Notes: a model not told the origin generated them from the letters alone. A DNA stretch of 64,000 bases from CAVVAE01 sp963746185 (GCA_963746185.1 CAVVAE010000004.1:124001-188000), one strand, 5' to 3'. Shown: positions 24,022-33,741, numbered from the stretch's first letter. A program made the numbers and translations.

Positions 24022-25953
24022 TCAGACGACGGACAACGGGAGGAGTTGTTTGCCGGTGGGGCCTATCTGGATCTCGGTGCCCATCTCGGGGCAGACGCCA
24101 CAGTCGAAGCAGGGCGTCCAGCGGCAGTCGTCGACCTCGACCGCTTCATCGGGGTTGATCGAGTCCTGCCAGTCCTCCCACAGCCAGTCGCGGTCGAGCC
24201 CGGAGTCGAGGTGGTCCCAGGGCAATACCTCGGAGTACTCGCGTTCGCGGATCGTGAACCAGTCGAGGTCGACGGGTACTTCGGCCAGCGCGCTCTCGCA
24301 TGCGGCCACCCAGCGGTCGAAGGAGAAGTGCTCGCTCCAGCCGTCGAAGCGGCCGCCGTCACGCCATGCTGCCTCGATGATGCGGCCGACCCGACGGTCG
24401 CCTCTCGACAGCAGTCCTTCGACGATGCCGGGCTTCCCGTCGTGGTAGCGGAAACCGATGGCCTTGCCGTACTGCTTGTCGTGCCGGATCACGTTGCGAA
24501 GCTTCTGCAGCCGGTCGTCCGTGGTCTCGTGGTCGAGCTGCGCGGCCCACTGGAACGGCGTGTGTGGCTTGGGCACGAAGCCGCCGATCGACACGGTGCA
24601 CCGGATGTCACGCCGGCCGGAGACTTCGCGGCCAGTCGCGATGACCCGCTTGGCGAGCTCGGCGATCTGCAGCACGTCTTCGTCGGTCTCGGTCGGCAGC
24701 CCGAGCATGAAGTAGAGCTTGACCTGGCGCCAGCCGTGGGAGTACGCCGCCGACACGGTGCGAATCAGGTCCTCCTCGGTGACCATCTTGTTGATCACCT
24801 TACGGAGCCGTTCAGAGCCGCCTTCGGGTGCGAACGTCAGGCCCGATCGGCGTCCGTTGCGCGAGAACTCGTTGGCCAGCGTGATGTTGAACGCGTCCAC
24901 GCGGGTCGAAGGCAGTGAAAGTGAGACGTTGCTGCCCTCATACCGATCGGCGAGACCCTTTGCCACCTCGGCGATCTCGCTGTGGTCGGCCGACGACAGC
25001 GAGAGCAGCCCGACCTCCTCGAAGCCAGACTTCTCGATGCCGTTCTGCACCATGTCGCCGATCGTGGTGAGCGACCGCTCCCGCACCGGCCGCGTGATCA
25101 TCCCGGCCTGGCAGAAGCGGCAGCCACGCGTGCAGCCGCGGAAGATCTCGACGGAGTAGCGCTCGTGCACAGTCTCGGCGAGCGGGACGAGCGGCTTCCT
25201 GGGGTAGGGCCACTGGTCAAGGTCCATGAGCGTGTGCTTGTGGACGCGCCACGGGACACCCGACCGGTTCGGGGCAACGCGCTTGATGCGCCCATCGGGG
25301 AGGTAGTCGACGTCGTAGAACTTCGGCACATACACACCGCCGGACTTCGCCAACCGCATCAGCACCTCGTCGCGTCCGCCGGGCTGGCCCTCGTCCTTCC
25401 ACTCGCGGATCACCTCGCTGATGGCCAGGACGATCTCCTCGCCGTCGCCGAGAACTGCGGCGTCGATGAAGCCGGCGATCGGTTCGGGGTTGAACGCCGA
25501 GTGGCCACCGGCCAGTACGAGCGGGTGGGTGTCGTCGCGGTCTGTCGCGTGCAAGGGGATGCCGGAGAGGTCGAGTGCAGTCAGCATGTTGGTGTAGCCG
25601 AGCTCGGTCGCGAACGAGATCCCGAGTACGTCGAAGGCGCCCACCGGCCGGTGCGAGTCGACCGTGAACTGCGGGATTCCGTTGTCGCGCATCACCTGTT
25701 CCATGTCTGCGAACACGGCATACGTGCGCTCGGCCAGGATCCAGTCGCGCTCGTTGAGGATCTCGTAGAGGATCTGCACGCCCTGGTTGGGGAGCCCGAC
25801 CTCGTAGGCGTCGGGGTACATCAAAGCCCAGCGCACGGAGACGTCCTCCCAAGCCTTCGACGTCGAGTTCAGCTCGCCGCCGACATACTGGATCGGCTTC
25901 TGCACCGACGGCAGCAGCGGCTCGAGCTGGGAGAACACGGACTCGACGAGCAT
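24022..25953 (-). CDS. TIGR03960 B12-binding-like radical SAM protein
   Basis: This 643-aa protein has an N-terminal B12-binding-like domain (about 40-200) and a radical-SAM core with cluster motif C-x3-C-x2-C at Cys274, Cys278 and Cys281 (RGCTRGCRFCQAG). C-terminal PCFDCGVCP is a further Cys set that could bind a second cluster or zinc. It probably works with the TIGR03936 protein, normally its neighbour, in an RNA-related modification. The two are split here by a 4-kb island. ATG 25953; a 40-base hairpin precedes it on the minus strand. Confidence 0.92.
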   Translation of the reverse strand: MLVESVFSQLEPLLPSVQKPIQYVGGELNSTSKAWEDVSVRWALMYPDAYEVGLPNQGVQILYEILNERDWILAERTYAVFADMEQVMRDNGIPQFTVDSHRPVGAFDVLGISFATELGYTNMLTALDLSGIPLHATDRDDTHPLVLAGGHSAFNPEPIAGFIDAAVLGDGEEIVLAISEVIREWKDEGQPGGRDEVLMRLAKSGGVYVPKFYDVDYLPDGRIKRVAPNRSGVPWRVHKHTLMDLDQWPYPRKPLVPLAETVHERYSVEIFRGCTRGCRFCQAGMITRPVRERSLTTIGDMVQNGIEKSGFEEVGLLSLSSADHSEIAEVAKGLADRYEGSNVSLSLPSTRVDAFNITLANEFSRNGRRSGLTFAPEGGSERLRKVINKMVTEEDLIRTVSAAYSHGWRQVKLYFMLGLPTETDEDVLQIAELAKRVIATGREVSGRRDIRCTVSIGGFVPKPHTPFQWAAQLDHETTDDRLQKLRNVIRHDKQYGKAIGFRYHDGKPGIVEGLLSRGDRRVGRIIEAAWRDGGRFDGWSEHFSFDRWVAACESALAEVPVDLDWFTIREREYSEVLPWDHLDSGLDRDWLWEDWQDSINPDEAVEVDDCRWTPCFDCGVCPEMGTEIQIGPTGKQLLPLSVV

Positions 25954-26035
25954 GGCGGGGTCGCTCCAGGGTTGGTGTGGAGTGGTCAGCTACTCAGGGT
26001 ACGCGTTGCGCCTGGCGCACCTCAAAATCCGAGTT

Positions 26036-26075
26036 GTCAGAAGTACATGGGGTCATAGCCCTATCTCCTTCTGAC
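26036..26075 (-). terminator. Hairpin terminator after the NAD(P)-binding protein gene
   Basis: The outer arms GTCAGAAG/CTTCTGAC are perfect, with a GGGGTCATAGCCC inner pairing. On the minus strand it starts 8 bases after the stop at 26083 and is followed by a short ATTTTG tract. A weak intrinsic terminator separating this gene from TIGR03960 is the best reading. Confidence 0.5.
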
Positions 26076-26082
26076 GAGTCGG

Positions 26083-26742
26083 TTAGGGACCGGAGTTGAT
26101 GGCCCAGTTGAAGGGTGGCGCGTCCATGCCACGGGCCAACATCACGCGCATCCACACGGCCATCATCATCTCGGTGGCAGCGGCCGTATCGATGCCGCCG
26201 AGGTCCATCACCTGCTCACGACGCCACCCGAACGACGAGAGGATGGCGACCACCTCGGCCTTAGCGGCGGCGTCGTCACCGCTGAGGAAGACCACGTGGT
26301 CTCCCGGCACGATCGAGGGATCGACCATCACGCGGCAGTTCATCGTGTTGAGGGCTTTGACGACGCGGGCGTCCGGGAACGACGCCTGGATCCGCTGGCC
26401 GAGCGAGTTCTCGCTTGTCGCCGCCGGCCGAGGGTAGCCGCCCTCAACCGGTATCAGGTCGTTCGACACGTCGAGCACGGGCTTGCCGCTCAGGTTGTCT
26501 GTGCCTGCCTGCCGGAGGGCCTCCAGCGACTTGTTGCCGTTGGTCGCGTTGATGACGAGCTCACCGTGCGCGGCCGCATCGCCGAAGGATCCCGTATGCA
26601 CCCCAGCGATGGCGCCGAAAGGCTTGAGACTGTCGGAGTCGGCCGAACGCGCTCCGACCGTCACGTCGTACCCCAACTCCGCGAGCCGACCCGTCAGCGT
26701 CCGCCCGACCACACCGGTGCCCAGCACCCCGATCCGCTTCAT
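26083..26742 (-). CDS. NADPH-dependent F420 reductase-like NAD(P)-binding protein
   Basis: This 219-aa protein has N-terminal IGVLGTGVVGRTLTGRLAEL (GxGxxG) and YDVTVGARSADS, the NADP-binding segment of the F420H2:NADP oxidoreductase (Fno)/YbcD-like group. The C-terminal half (DAAAKAEVVAILSSFGWRRE and the GGIDTAAATEM segment) is the usual small domain. It may pass hydride between F420 or an imine and NADP, though the F420 claim is from family only. ATG 26742 is preceded by GGGTGG; a longer frame to 26982 lies inside rodA. Confidence 0.85.
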   Translation of the reverse strand: MKRIGVLGTGVVGRTLTGRLAELGYDVTVGARSADSDSLKPFGAIAGVHTGSFGDAAAHGELVINATNGNKSLEALRQAGTDNLSGKPVLDVSNDLIPVEGGYPRPAATSENSLGQRIQASFPDARVVKALNTMNCRVMVDPSIVPGDHVVFLSGDDAAAKAEVVAILSSFGWRREQVMDLGGIDTAAATEMMMAVWMRVMLARGMDAPPFNWAINSGP

Positions 26743-26762
26743 GCCACCCAACCTAACCCGAG

Positions 26763-27998
26763 TTAGAAGCGGCGGGAACGCGCCATCCGACCGCGGAGTA
26801 CGACGCCAAGCCCCAGCGAACGCTCCGTGCGCAGGTGGATGTTGAGCAGCAGGCCGATCGCCATCAGGGACGCGAACATCGACGTGCCGCCGTACGACAC
26901 GAGCGGCAGCGGGACGCCCGTGACGGGCATGATGCCGAGGCACATCCCGATGTTCTGGAACGTCTGGAACCCGAACCAGCACACGATCCCAGCGCCAGCG
27001 AGTCGGCCGAACATGTCGTCAGCTCGGGAGGCGATCCGCACGGCCCGCCACAGCAGCGCGAGGAACAGCGCGATGATCGCAGCCGCGCCGATCAGGCCCA
27101 GCTCCTCACCCGCCACGGTGAAGACGAAGTCCGTATGTTGCTCGGGGACGAAGCCTGACTGAGTCTGCGACCCGTCGAACAACCCCTGACCGAACAGGCC
27201 GCCGTTGCCGATGGCGATGCGCGCCTGCGTCGTGTTGTAGCCGGCGCCGCGCGGGTCGAGCGTCGGGTCGAGAAACGCGCCGAACCGATCGAGCTGGTAA
27301 CCCTTCAGCACCCCCAACTGCACGGCTGCCACGGCGCCTCCGACCGCACTCGCCGCGAGCACGAACAGCCAGCGCTTCGGTGCTCCTGCGACCGCCAGAA
27401 GGCCGAAGACGGTCGCACTCATCACCAGCATGGTCCCGAGGTCCGGCTGCGCCAGGATCAAACCTGCCGGCACTGCTGCGATGGCCAGCGCGGCAATGAC
27501 GTCCCAGTCGCGGAGCAACGCCTTGTTGCGACGACTCTCGGTCTTCTCGGCGAGCAGCAATGCCATGCCGGCGACCACACCCAGCTTCGCGAACTCAGCC
27601 GGCTGGATCGACATCCCGCCGATCAGGATCCACGACCGCGACCCGTTGATCACCGAACCCGCAGGCGACAGCACAAGCGCCAGGCCCACAATCGCGCCGA
27701 GGTAGACGATCGGCGCCCAGATGCGCACCCACCGGTGATCGGTGGCCGCGATCAGGAACGCCAGCACCAGCCCGATCGCGAGGTTCGTCAGGTGCTTCCG
27801 GATGTACGTCGTCGAGTCGCCACCGGTCAATGCGTCATTGCTCGCCGTCGCCGACCAGACGAGCACTGACCCGATCGCCAGAAGGGCAGCGCCCGACAGC
27901 ACCACGACCCAGTCCATTCGCATCCAGGTCGAGCGGCTCTCGGTGACGTTGACCCTTCGAGAGGTGCGCGTGGTCGTCACGGTCGCGGTCGTCACCAT
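26763..27998 (-). CDS. rodA: RodA-type SEDS peptidoglycan polymerase
   Basis: This roughly 411-aa protein has about ten transmembrane segments. LAQPDLGTMLVMSATVFGLL (with the catalytic-type Asp region), GLFGQGLFDGSQTQSGFVPE and the late VTGVPLPLVSYGGTSMFASL are SEDS signatures. It polymerises glycan strands with PBP2 in elongation. The start may be ATG 27998 or GTG 27995; both overlap the PBP2 stop. It is the last gene of the mreBCD-PBP2-rodA cluster. Confidence 0.94.
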   Translation of the reverse strand: MVTTATVTTTRTSRRVNVTESRSTWMRMDWVVVLSGAALLAIGSVLVWSATASNDALTGGDSTTYIRKHLTNLAIGLVLAFLIAATDHRWVRIWAPIVYLGAIVGLALVLSPAGSVINGSRSWILIGGMSIQPAEFAKLGVVAGMALLLAEKTESRRNKALLRDWDVIAALAIAAVPAGLILAQPDLGTMLVMSATVFGLLAVAGAPKRWLFVLAASAVGGAVAAVQLGVLKGYQLDRFGAFLDPTLDPRGAGYNTTQARIAIGNGGLFGQGLFDGSQTQSGFVPEQHTDFVFTVAGEELGLIGAAAIIALFLALLWRAVRIASRADDMFGRLAGAGIVCWFGFQTFQNIGMCLGIMPVTGVPLPLVSYGGTSMFASLMAIGLLLNIHLRTERSLGLGVVLRGRMARSRRF

Positions 27999-30178
27999 GA
28001 GGTGCGCCTCTTGTCGGGCGAAACGGCGGCCGCGGACATCCACGCGTCGTAGTCGCGGCCCGGCGCACGCAGGACCGGTGCAGTGATCTGGCCGTTGCGG
28101 CGGAACACGGGCAGCCCGTTTGGAGGTTGAGCGCCTGGCTCTGCAGCCTTCGAGATGTCGACCTTGTTACCCTTCACGCCGTACAACGTCTCCCAGATCT
28201 TGCGCACGGAGTCGCCGGACGTGCCGGAGCCGGTGCCGCCCTGTGAGATCTGCATGATGACGACGTACTGCTCGTCGTAGGTGGCCACCCACGACGTCGT
28301 CTGCTTGCCGTAGACCTCGGCGGTGCCGGTCTTGGACCTCACGTGCACCTTGTCGAGCGGGAAGCCGATCATCTTCCAGGCCATCGTGCCGACCTTGGCT
28401 GTACCGAGAAGCGCGTTGTCGATGTAGTTCAGGTCGCGCTTGGGGACAGGCACGTGGCCAGCAGCGTGCGGCTTGATCCGCTTGACGACTCGGCCCTTGG
28501 CGTTGATCACGGCCTTGGCGACTCGGGGCTCCCACAACGTGCCGCCGTTGGACAGCGCGCCGTACGCCACGGCCAGCTGCAGCGGCGTGAGCACGGTGTC
28601 GCCCTGCCCGATGGCGAAGTTGACGGCGTCGCCGGCTCGATAGCGATAACCGTCGGTGCAGAACTCACGAGCAAAGACGTGCAGGAAGTCGTTGCCGGAC
28701 TGGTTGCCCAGCTTGCAGTAGTAGTCCTTGTTCGCCTTCCAGTAGGCCAGCTTCCAATGGCGGTCGGCGATCCGTCCGGCCACCTCACCGGGCAGGTCGA
28801 TCCCGGTCTTCGAGCCGAAACCGAACGCCTTGGCATTCTCGACCAGGTCGTCCTTGATCTTCACGTTGCTGTCGTCGGCGCCGCTCGCGAGCCACTTGCT
28901 GTAAGCGATCCGGTAGAAGAACGTGTCGCACGAGAGCTGGAGCGCCTGGGCGAACGTCAGCGGCCCGTAGGCGGCTGACTCGTAGTTCTTGAAGACCCGG
29001 CTGCCGACGGTGAGGGTTGACGAGCAGTCGAGCCGGTCGGAGGTCTGGTAGCCGTGGGTCAGTGCGCCGGCGGTGGTGATCGGCTTGAACGTCGAGCCCG
29101 GAGCGAAGAGGCCCTGCATCGCCCGGCTCAGCAATGGAGTGTCGGCTTTGGTGCTGTAGAGCCGGTCGAGGTCGCCATGGCTGATCCCACCGACCCAGAC
29201 GTCGGGGTCGTACGACGGATAGCTGGCCATCGCGACGAGCCGCCCCGTCTTCGCGTCCATCACCACGACCGATCCTGAGTCGGCGGCGTACTTGCGATGT
29301 GTGACGGGGTCAGTGGTCTTGCGGGCCAGCATGATCGAGCGCCTCAGCTCGGACTCCGCCACCGACTGAACCTTCGCGTCGATGCTGGTGACGAGCGTGT
29401 CGCCCTCGCGCGGCTGCGTCACCTCGCCGTTGCCCAGCACGCGGCCCATCGAGTCGACGGCGACCTCACGGATGCCGTTGACACCCCGGAGGTAGTCGTC
29501 GTACTTGTCCTCGAGGCCGGAGCGTCCGACCACAGACAGCGGGCTGATCGTCGTGTCGCCTGAGTCCTTAGCCTTGTCGAGCTCCTGCTCGGTGATCGGG
29601 GAGATGTAGCCGAGCACGTGGGCGGCGTTGATGCCGAACGGAGACGGGTAAGCCCGTACCTTGCGCGCTTCTGCGGTGATGCCCGGAAAGTCCTCGCTCT
29701 GTTCGAGGATCGACGCCGCGAGGGTCTGGGTGACGTCGTCGGCGACGGGCACGGGCTCGTAGGGCGAGCCATTCCAGCACACCGGTGGTTTGGCCGCGCC
29801 GTCCTCGCCGCATGTCTTCGTACGACGGTCGAGCTCTTTCGTGGTCAGACCCAACGTGTTGGCCAGTCGGGCCACTACGGCGCGACGGGTCGAGTCGCCG
29901 AGCTTCTCGAGCACGTCGCGGTCGACCGTGACGACCCACGACGTGCGGTTGGCGACCAACGGACGACCCATGGCGTCGACGATGAGCCCTCGCGGAGCCG
30001 AGACCTCGATGTCTCGCACCGAGTTGTCCTGGGCGGCAGCCTGGTAACCCTCGCCGCCGACGACCTGGACGTACCAGAGTCGCGCGAACAACGTGACGAA
30101 CAGCGAGAGCACCATCACCTGCACCACCATGAGGCGCAGCCGCGATCGGGTCTTCAGCATGGCGATGCCAGTCGAGAC
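27992..30178 (-). CDS. mrdA: Penicillin-binding protein 2 (elongation transpeptidase)
   Basis: This roughly 728-aa protein has an N-terminal membrane anchor (RLRLMVVQVMVLSLFVTLFA), a dimerisation/pedestal domain and a C-terminal transpeptidase with SxxK (PGSTFKPI), an S-C-D motif in place of SxN (LSCDTFFYRI), and KTG (SKTGTAEVYG). It crosslinks peptidoglycan with RodA. The frame reaches a TTG at 30208, but I prefer GTG 30178 or ATG 30160 because the former overlaps mreD and has no ribosome-binding site. Confidence 0.93.
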   Translation of the reverse strand, partial: VSTGIAMLKTRSRLRLMVVQVMVLSLFVTLFARLWYVQVVGGEGYQAAAQDNSVRDIEVSAPRGLIVDAMGRPLVANRTSWVVTVDRDVLEKLGDSTRRAVVARLANTLGLTTKELDRRTKTCGEDGAAKPPVCWNGSPYEPVPVADDVTQTLAASILEQSEDFPGITAEARKVRAYPSPFGINAAHVLGYISPITEQELDKAKDSGDTTISPLSVVGRSGLEDKYDDYLRGVNGIREVAVDSMGRVLGNGEVTQPREGDTLVTSIDAKVQSVAESELRRSIMLARKTTDPVTHRKYAADSGSVVVMDAKTGRLVAMASYPSYDPDVWVGGISHGDLDRLYSTKADTPLLSRAMQGLFAPGSTFKPITTAGALTHGYQTSDRLDCSSTLTVGSRVFKNYESAAYGPLTFAQALQLSCDTFFYRIAYSKWLASGADDSNVKIKDDLVENAKAFGFGSKTGIDLPGEVAGRIADRHWKLAYWKANKDYYCKLGNQSGNDFLHVFAREFCTDGYRYRAGDAVNFAIGQGDTVLTPLQLAVAYGALSNGGTLWEPRVAKAVINAKGRVVKRIKPHAAGHVPVPKRDLNYIDNALLGTAKVGTMAWKMIGFPLDKVHVRSKTGTAEVYGKQTTSWVATYDEQYVVIMQISQGGTGSGTSGDSVRKIWETLYGVKGNKVDISKAAEPGAQPPNGLPVFRRNGQITAPVLRAPGRDYDAWMSAAAVSPDKRRTSW

Positions 30179-30185
30179 ACGGTCG

Positions 30186-30698
30186 TCACCATCGTTCGGC
30201 GGGCTCAAGGCGCCGGAACAGCAGCAACACGAGCGGGATCACGAGCGGTGTCAGCAAGACGTCGTAGCCGATGGCGACCGGCACCACTTCAAGGGCTGAG
30301 CTCACCGAGACACCAGGGTCCTGGAGGACGAGCCCGGTGAGGGCGAAGATCGACGTACCGATGAAGGCTCCGGCGGCGACGGTCAGGATGTTGCCGACCA
30401 CCGTGGACTCGCTGTCGCTCTTGACGAGACCGGTTAGGTAGCCGACGAGCACGAGTGAGATGGCCCAGCGGCCGGCGGTGTGGTCGGCCGGCGGGGCCAG
30501 GTCGAGCACGAGTCCGGCCGCGAAGCCGACCAGCGCGGCGTAGTCAGGGCCACGCACCAGCGCCGCTCCGACGACGACGAGCAAGGCCAGGTCGGGGACG
30601 ACGCCGTCGACGGAGAAGTGGCTGAAGATGCTGAGCTGCAGGGTGACCGTCACGACGATGAGCGCCGCCACCACGGCCAGACGCACGGCGGCCGTCAC
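30186..30698 (-). CDS. mreD: Rod-shape protein MreD
   Basis: This 170-aa membrane protein has five hydrophobic segments and the MreD core VPDLALLVVVGAALVRGPDY, followed by GFAAGLVLDLAPP. It links MreC to the elongasome. The start overlaps the mreC stop by four bases and its stop runs into the PBP2 start region, fitting a coupled operon. Confidence 0.93.
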   Translation of the reverse strand: MTAAVRLAVVAALIVVTVTLQLSIFSHFSVDGVVPDLALLVVVGAALVRGPDYAALVGFAAGLVLDLAPPADHTAGRWAISLVLVGYLTGLVKSDSESTVVGNILTVAAGAFIGTSIFALTGLVLQDPGVSVSSALEVVPVAIGYDVLLTPLVIPLVLLLFRRLEPAERW

Positions 30699-31585
30699 CG
30701 GTCGCCTCCCCCTGCGGCCGCGTTGTTGTTGGTCGGGTCGACGCTGTGCTTGTCAGTCACGACGGCGACGATGTCGAGTGAGGAAAAGTCAACGTAGGGG
30801 TCAATGCGCGCGGTCTCGGTAAGATCGGCCGGTGAGGCGTGCACGCTCATCACTTCACCGATCGGCACTCCGGCGATGTAGGGAGCGCCGTTGCGTGAAC
30901 CCCACGTGACGACAGAGTCGCCGACCTGTGGCGAGACCGTGTGGTCGACCAGGCTCAGGTCGAGTGCGCCGTCGCCGCTGAGACTGCCGTCGCCGTCGAG
31001 GAAGCCGAGCTCCATCGACTCACCGAGCCGCCCACCGGTGGTCGACTTGCTGTCGATGATCAGCAGCACGGTGGCGGAAGAACTGGTCGCCTCGATGACG
31101 CGTCCGACCAGACCGTCGGCGTTGATGACGGTCAGGTCGGGGACCACGCCGTCCGACGTACCCGCGTCGATCGTCACCGTGCGGGAAAACGACTGCGCGG
31201 ACCCGATCGCGATCACCTCGGCAGGTACGACGTCGTAGCCGGACGAGTCGGCGAGACTCGCAATGCCGTTGACCTCGGCGGTGCGGTGGCTGTCTGCCTG
31301 TGCTGCGCGAAGCTGGGTCTGCAGCGCCTTGTTGTCGGCTTCGAGATCGGCGTTGTCTTCGCGCAGGTCGTGGACGTTGCCGAAGTGGTCAGGAATGGCG
31401 GTGATCGGTCGCAACGTCGCCGCCGCGGTGTCCTCGACCGGCCCGAGCACTGAGCCGACCGCAGTGCGGAGCGGGTCAACAGGTGACTTGTCGGTCTCGT
31501 GACGAGCGTCAAGCGTGATGATCGTGACGCAGGCCAGCACGAGGAGTCCGAGGACGGCCCGAGATCGTCCTGGTTCGGGGCTCAT
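30695..31585 (-). CDS. mreC: Rod-shape protein MreC
   Basis: This 296-aa protein has one N-terminal membrane span (AVLGLLVLACVTIITLDA), a coiled coil (REDNADLEADNKALQTQLRA) and the two beta-barrel domain typical of MreC (VINADGLVGRVIEA, GAPYIAGVPIGEV). It is periplasm/cell-wall-side scaffolding for PBP2-RodA. The start ATG 31585 lies two bases after the mreB stop. Confidence 0.94.
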   Translation of the reverse strand: MSPEPGRSRAVLGLLVLACVTIITLDARHETDKSPVDPLRTAVGSVLGPVEDTAAATLRPITAIPDHFGNVHDLREDNADLEADNKALQTQLRAAQADSHRTAEVNGIASLADSSGYDVVPAEVIAIGSAQSFSRTVTIDAGTSDGVVPDLTVINADGLVGRVIEATSSSATVLLIIDSKSTTGGRLGESMELGFLDGDGSLSGDGALDLSLVDHTVSPQVGDSVVTWGSRNGAPYIAGVPIGEVMSVHASPADLTETARIDPYVDFSSLDIVAVVTDKHSVDPTNNNAAAGGGDR

Positions 31586-31587
31586 CG

Positions 31588-32613
31588 TCAGCGCCTCGGC
31601 TCGGAGACGAGCACCTGCTGAAGCGCCTCGAACTCCTCCACGCACTTCCCAGCGCCGAGCGCCACAGAGTCGAGGGGCCCGTCGGCGATGTGCACCGGCA
31701 TGCCGGTCTCGTGGCGCAACCGCTCGTCGAGGCCGCGAAGCAGCGCGCCTCCACCAGTGAGTACGACGCCGCGGTCCATGATGTCGCCAGCCAGCTCGGG
31801 TGGCGTCTTGTCGAGCGTCGCCCTGACGGAGTCGATGATCGCGTGCAGCGGTTCCTCGAGCGCCTGGCGTACCTCGGCGGAGGAGATGACCACGTTGCGC
31901 GGCAGCCCGCTGACCATGTCGCGGCCGCGGATCTCGGCCTCTGGCTCGTCCGGCAGCGGGAACGCCGAGCCCAGCGCGATCTTGATCTCCTCGGCGGTGC
32001 GATCCCCCAGCATGAGGGAGTACTCCTTCTTCATCCAGCTGATGATCGCCTGGTCGAGATCATCTCCGGCCGTGCGAATCGACTGGCTGGTGACGATGCC
32101 GCCGAGGCTGATGACGGCGACCTCAGTCGTACCACCGCCGATGTCGACGACCATGTTGCCGGTGGCCTCATGGACGGGCAGTCCGGCGCCGATCGCCGCG
32201 GCCATCGGCTCCTCGATGATGTAGACCCGGCGAGCGCCAGCCTGGTAGCCGGCTTCCTTGACGGCCCGCTGCTCGACGGCGGTGATGCCCGACGGGACGC
32301 AGACGACGAGGCGAGGCTTGGTGAAGTAGCGGCGGCGATGCACACGCTGGATGAAGAACCGGAGCATCTGCTCGGTGGCCTCGAAGTCGGCGATCACGCC
32401 GTCCTTGAGGGGCCTGATCGCGGTGATGTTGTCGGGGGTGCGGCCGATCATCCGCTTGGCCTCGGTGCCAACGGCAAGGATCTCGCGGGTCTGCGCATTC
32501 ATCGCCACGACGGAGGGCTCGTTGAGCATCACCCCGCGGCCGCGGACGTAGACCAGCGTGTTGGCCGTTCCCAAGTCGACGGCCATGTCGCGGCCGATGA
32601 TGCTGTTGGCCAT
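31588..32613 (-). CDS. mreB: Rod-shape actin homologue MreB
   Basis: This 341-aa protein has the actin-fold nucleotide motifs AVDLGTANTLVYVRG (phosphate 1), VVDIGGGTTEVAVISLGG (phosphate 2) and the adenosine motif GVVLTGGGALLRGLD. It forms membrane filaments that position the elongasome. ATG 32613 is used since homology starts there; the 237-base gap to the plus-strand ridA probably holds its promoter. Presence of mreBCD-PBP2-rodA implies rod-shaped growth with lateral wall synthesis. Confidence 0.95.
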   Translation of the reverse strand: MANSIIGRDMAVDLGTANTLVYVRGRGVMLNEPSVVAMNAQTREILAVGTEAKRMIGRTPDNITAIRPLKDGVIADFEATEQMLRFFIQRVHRRRYFTKPRLVVCVPSGITAVEQRAVKEAGYQAGARRVYIIEEPMAAAIGAGLPVHEATGNMVVDIGGGTTEVAVISLGGIVTSQSIRTAGDDLDQAIISWMKKEYSLMLGDRTAEEIKIALGSAFPLPDEPEAEIRGRDMVSGLPRNVVISSAEVRQALEEPLHAIIDSVRATLDKTPPELAGDIMDRGVVLTGGGALLRGLDERLRHETGMPVHIADGPLDSVALGAGKCVEEFEALQQVLVSEPRR

Positions 32614-32850
32614 CTGGTCTGTCCGATCCTTTCCACGCCCCGATGACGCGCCGTTCACACCCAGAGGATTCCGGGCGCTGTAGGCCGCGTCGTACCGCGT
32701 GTTCAGGTTAAGTCGGGTGGCCGCTCAGATCGGGGAGACACTTCGGGGTAGCCGCAACTTTGTCCCCTTCGTCAGCCCGGCCGTTGTGGTTTGCGCGACC
32801 GGGCAGTTGTGGTTGTGTGGCGCGACCGTGGGAGTTGTAGGTTCGCGGTC

Positions 32851-33267
32851 ATGTCCGACTCAGTCCAGGCCAACATCGAACTCATCCGGAGCGACGTCCT
32901 CACCGACCGCGCGCCGTATGCCTATGCCGCCGTGGTCGACGCCGGCGTGCGACTGGTCTTCACGGCCGGCGCATGCCCGTTGAGCGAGGACGGCCACATC
33001 GTGGCGCCCGGTGACTTCACGGCTCAGGCGGCACAGACGCTACGGAATCTGGATGAGGCACTCCGTGCGGCCGGCTCGAGCCGCCACGAGGTGGTGAAGA
33101 GCACGGTGTACGTCGCCACGTCGCGGCGCGAGGATCTCACAGCGGTGTGGGGCGAGGTGGCGTCGTACTTCGGCAACCATGACGCGCCGAGCACGTTGCT
33201 CGGTGTGGCCCTGCTGGGTTACGAGGACCAGTTGGTCGAAGTCGAGGTCGTGGCCGCTCAAACCTGA
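32851..33267 (+). CDS. RidA-family reactive-intermediate deaminase
   Basis: This 138-aa protein is of the RidA/YjgF/UK114 family: FTAGACPLSEDGHIVAPGDF, QAAQTLRNLDEALRAAGSSR, then VKSTVYVATSRREDL and STLLGVALLGYEDQLVEVEV. The canonical Arg of active RidA (near the C-terminus) is replaced by a Leu/Gly stretch, so it may belong to an Rid subgroup without imine deaminase activity. It converges on ndk. Confidence 0.87.
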   Translation: MSDSVQANIELIRSDVLTDRAPYAYAAVVDAGVRLVFTAGACPLSEDGHIVAPGDFTAQAAQTLRNLDEALRAAGSSRHEVVKSTVYVATSRREDLTAVWGEVASYFGNHDAPSTLLGVALLGYEDQLVEVEVVAAQT

Positions 33268-33282
33268 CCGCTCTAAGGGGGG

Positions 33283-33690
33283 TCAGAGGTCGGGGAACCA
33301 GAGCGCGATCTCGCGCTGCGCCGACTCGGCGGAGTCGGAACCGTGGACGAGGTTCTCGCGGTTGGACAGACTCCAGTCGCCGCGGATCGTGCCGGGCGCC
33401 GCCTTGCGTCCGTCGGTGGCCCCGTTGAGCGCGCGGACCACTTCGATCGCCTCATCGCCTTCGAGCACAGTGGCGACCAGCGGTCCGCTCGTGATGAAGT
33501 CACGAAGCGGCGGGTAGAAGTCGCGGTCGACGTGTTCGGCGTAGTGCTGGTCAGCCAGCACTCCGGTGATCGTGCGCTGCTCCATCGCGACGATGGTGAG
33601 GCCCTTGTCCTCGAAACGGGCGAGCACCTGGCCGATGAGCCCGCGTCGTACGGTGTCGGGCTTGAGCAGAAGGAGCGTGCGCTGAGTCAT
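33283..33690 (-). CDS. ndk: Nucleoside diphosphate kinase
   Basis: This 135-aa protein balances NTP pools by phosphohistidine transfer. TLLLLKPDTVRRGLIG is the N-terminus and NLVHGSDSAESAQREIALWF carries the active-site His (NxxHGSD). The start is ATG 33690. It is downstream of the DUF4233 gene in the folC-DUF4233-ndk arrangement found in actinobacteria. Confidence 0.96.
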   Translation of the reverse strand: MTQRTLLLLKPDTVRRGLIGQVLARFEDKGLTIVAMEQRTITGVLADQHYAEHVDRDFYPPLRDFITSGPLVATVLEGDEAIEVVRALNGATDGRKAAPGTIRGDWSLSNRENLVHGSDSAESAQREIALWFPDL

Positions 33691-33741
33691 GGCGAGCAGC
33701 CTAACGAGCGCCGACGCGGGCACCGCACACGACCTCCGCGC

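Noticed and set aside
23851..24918. Plus-strand frame beginning over the palindromes (LVNKANP-like peptides)
   Set aside because: The peptide repeats come only from the DNA palindromes. The rest is antisense to TIGR03960.
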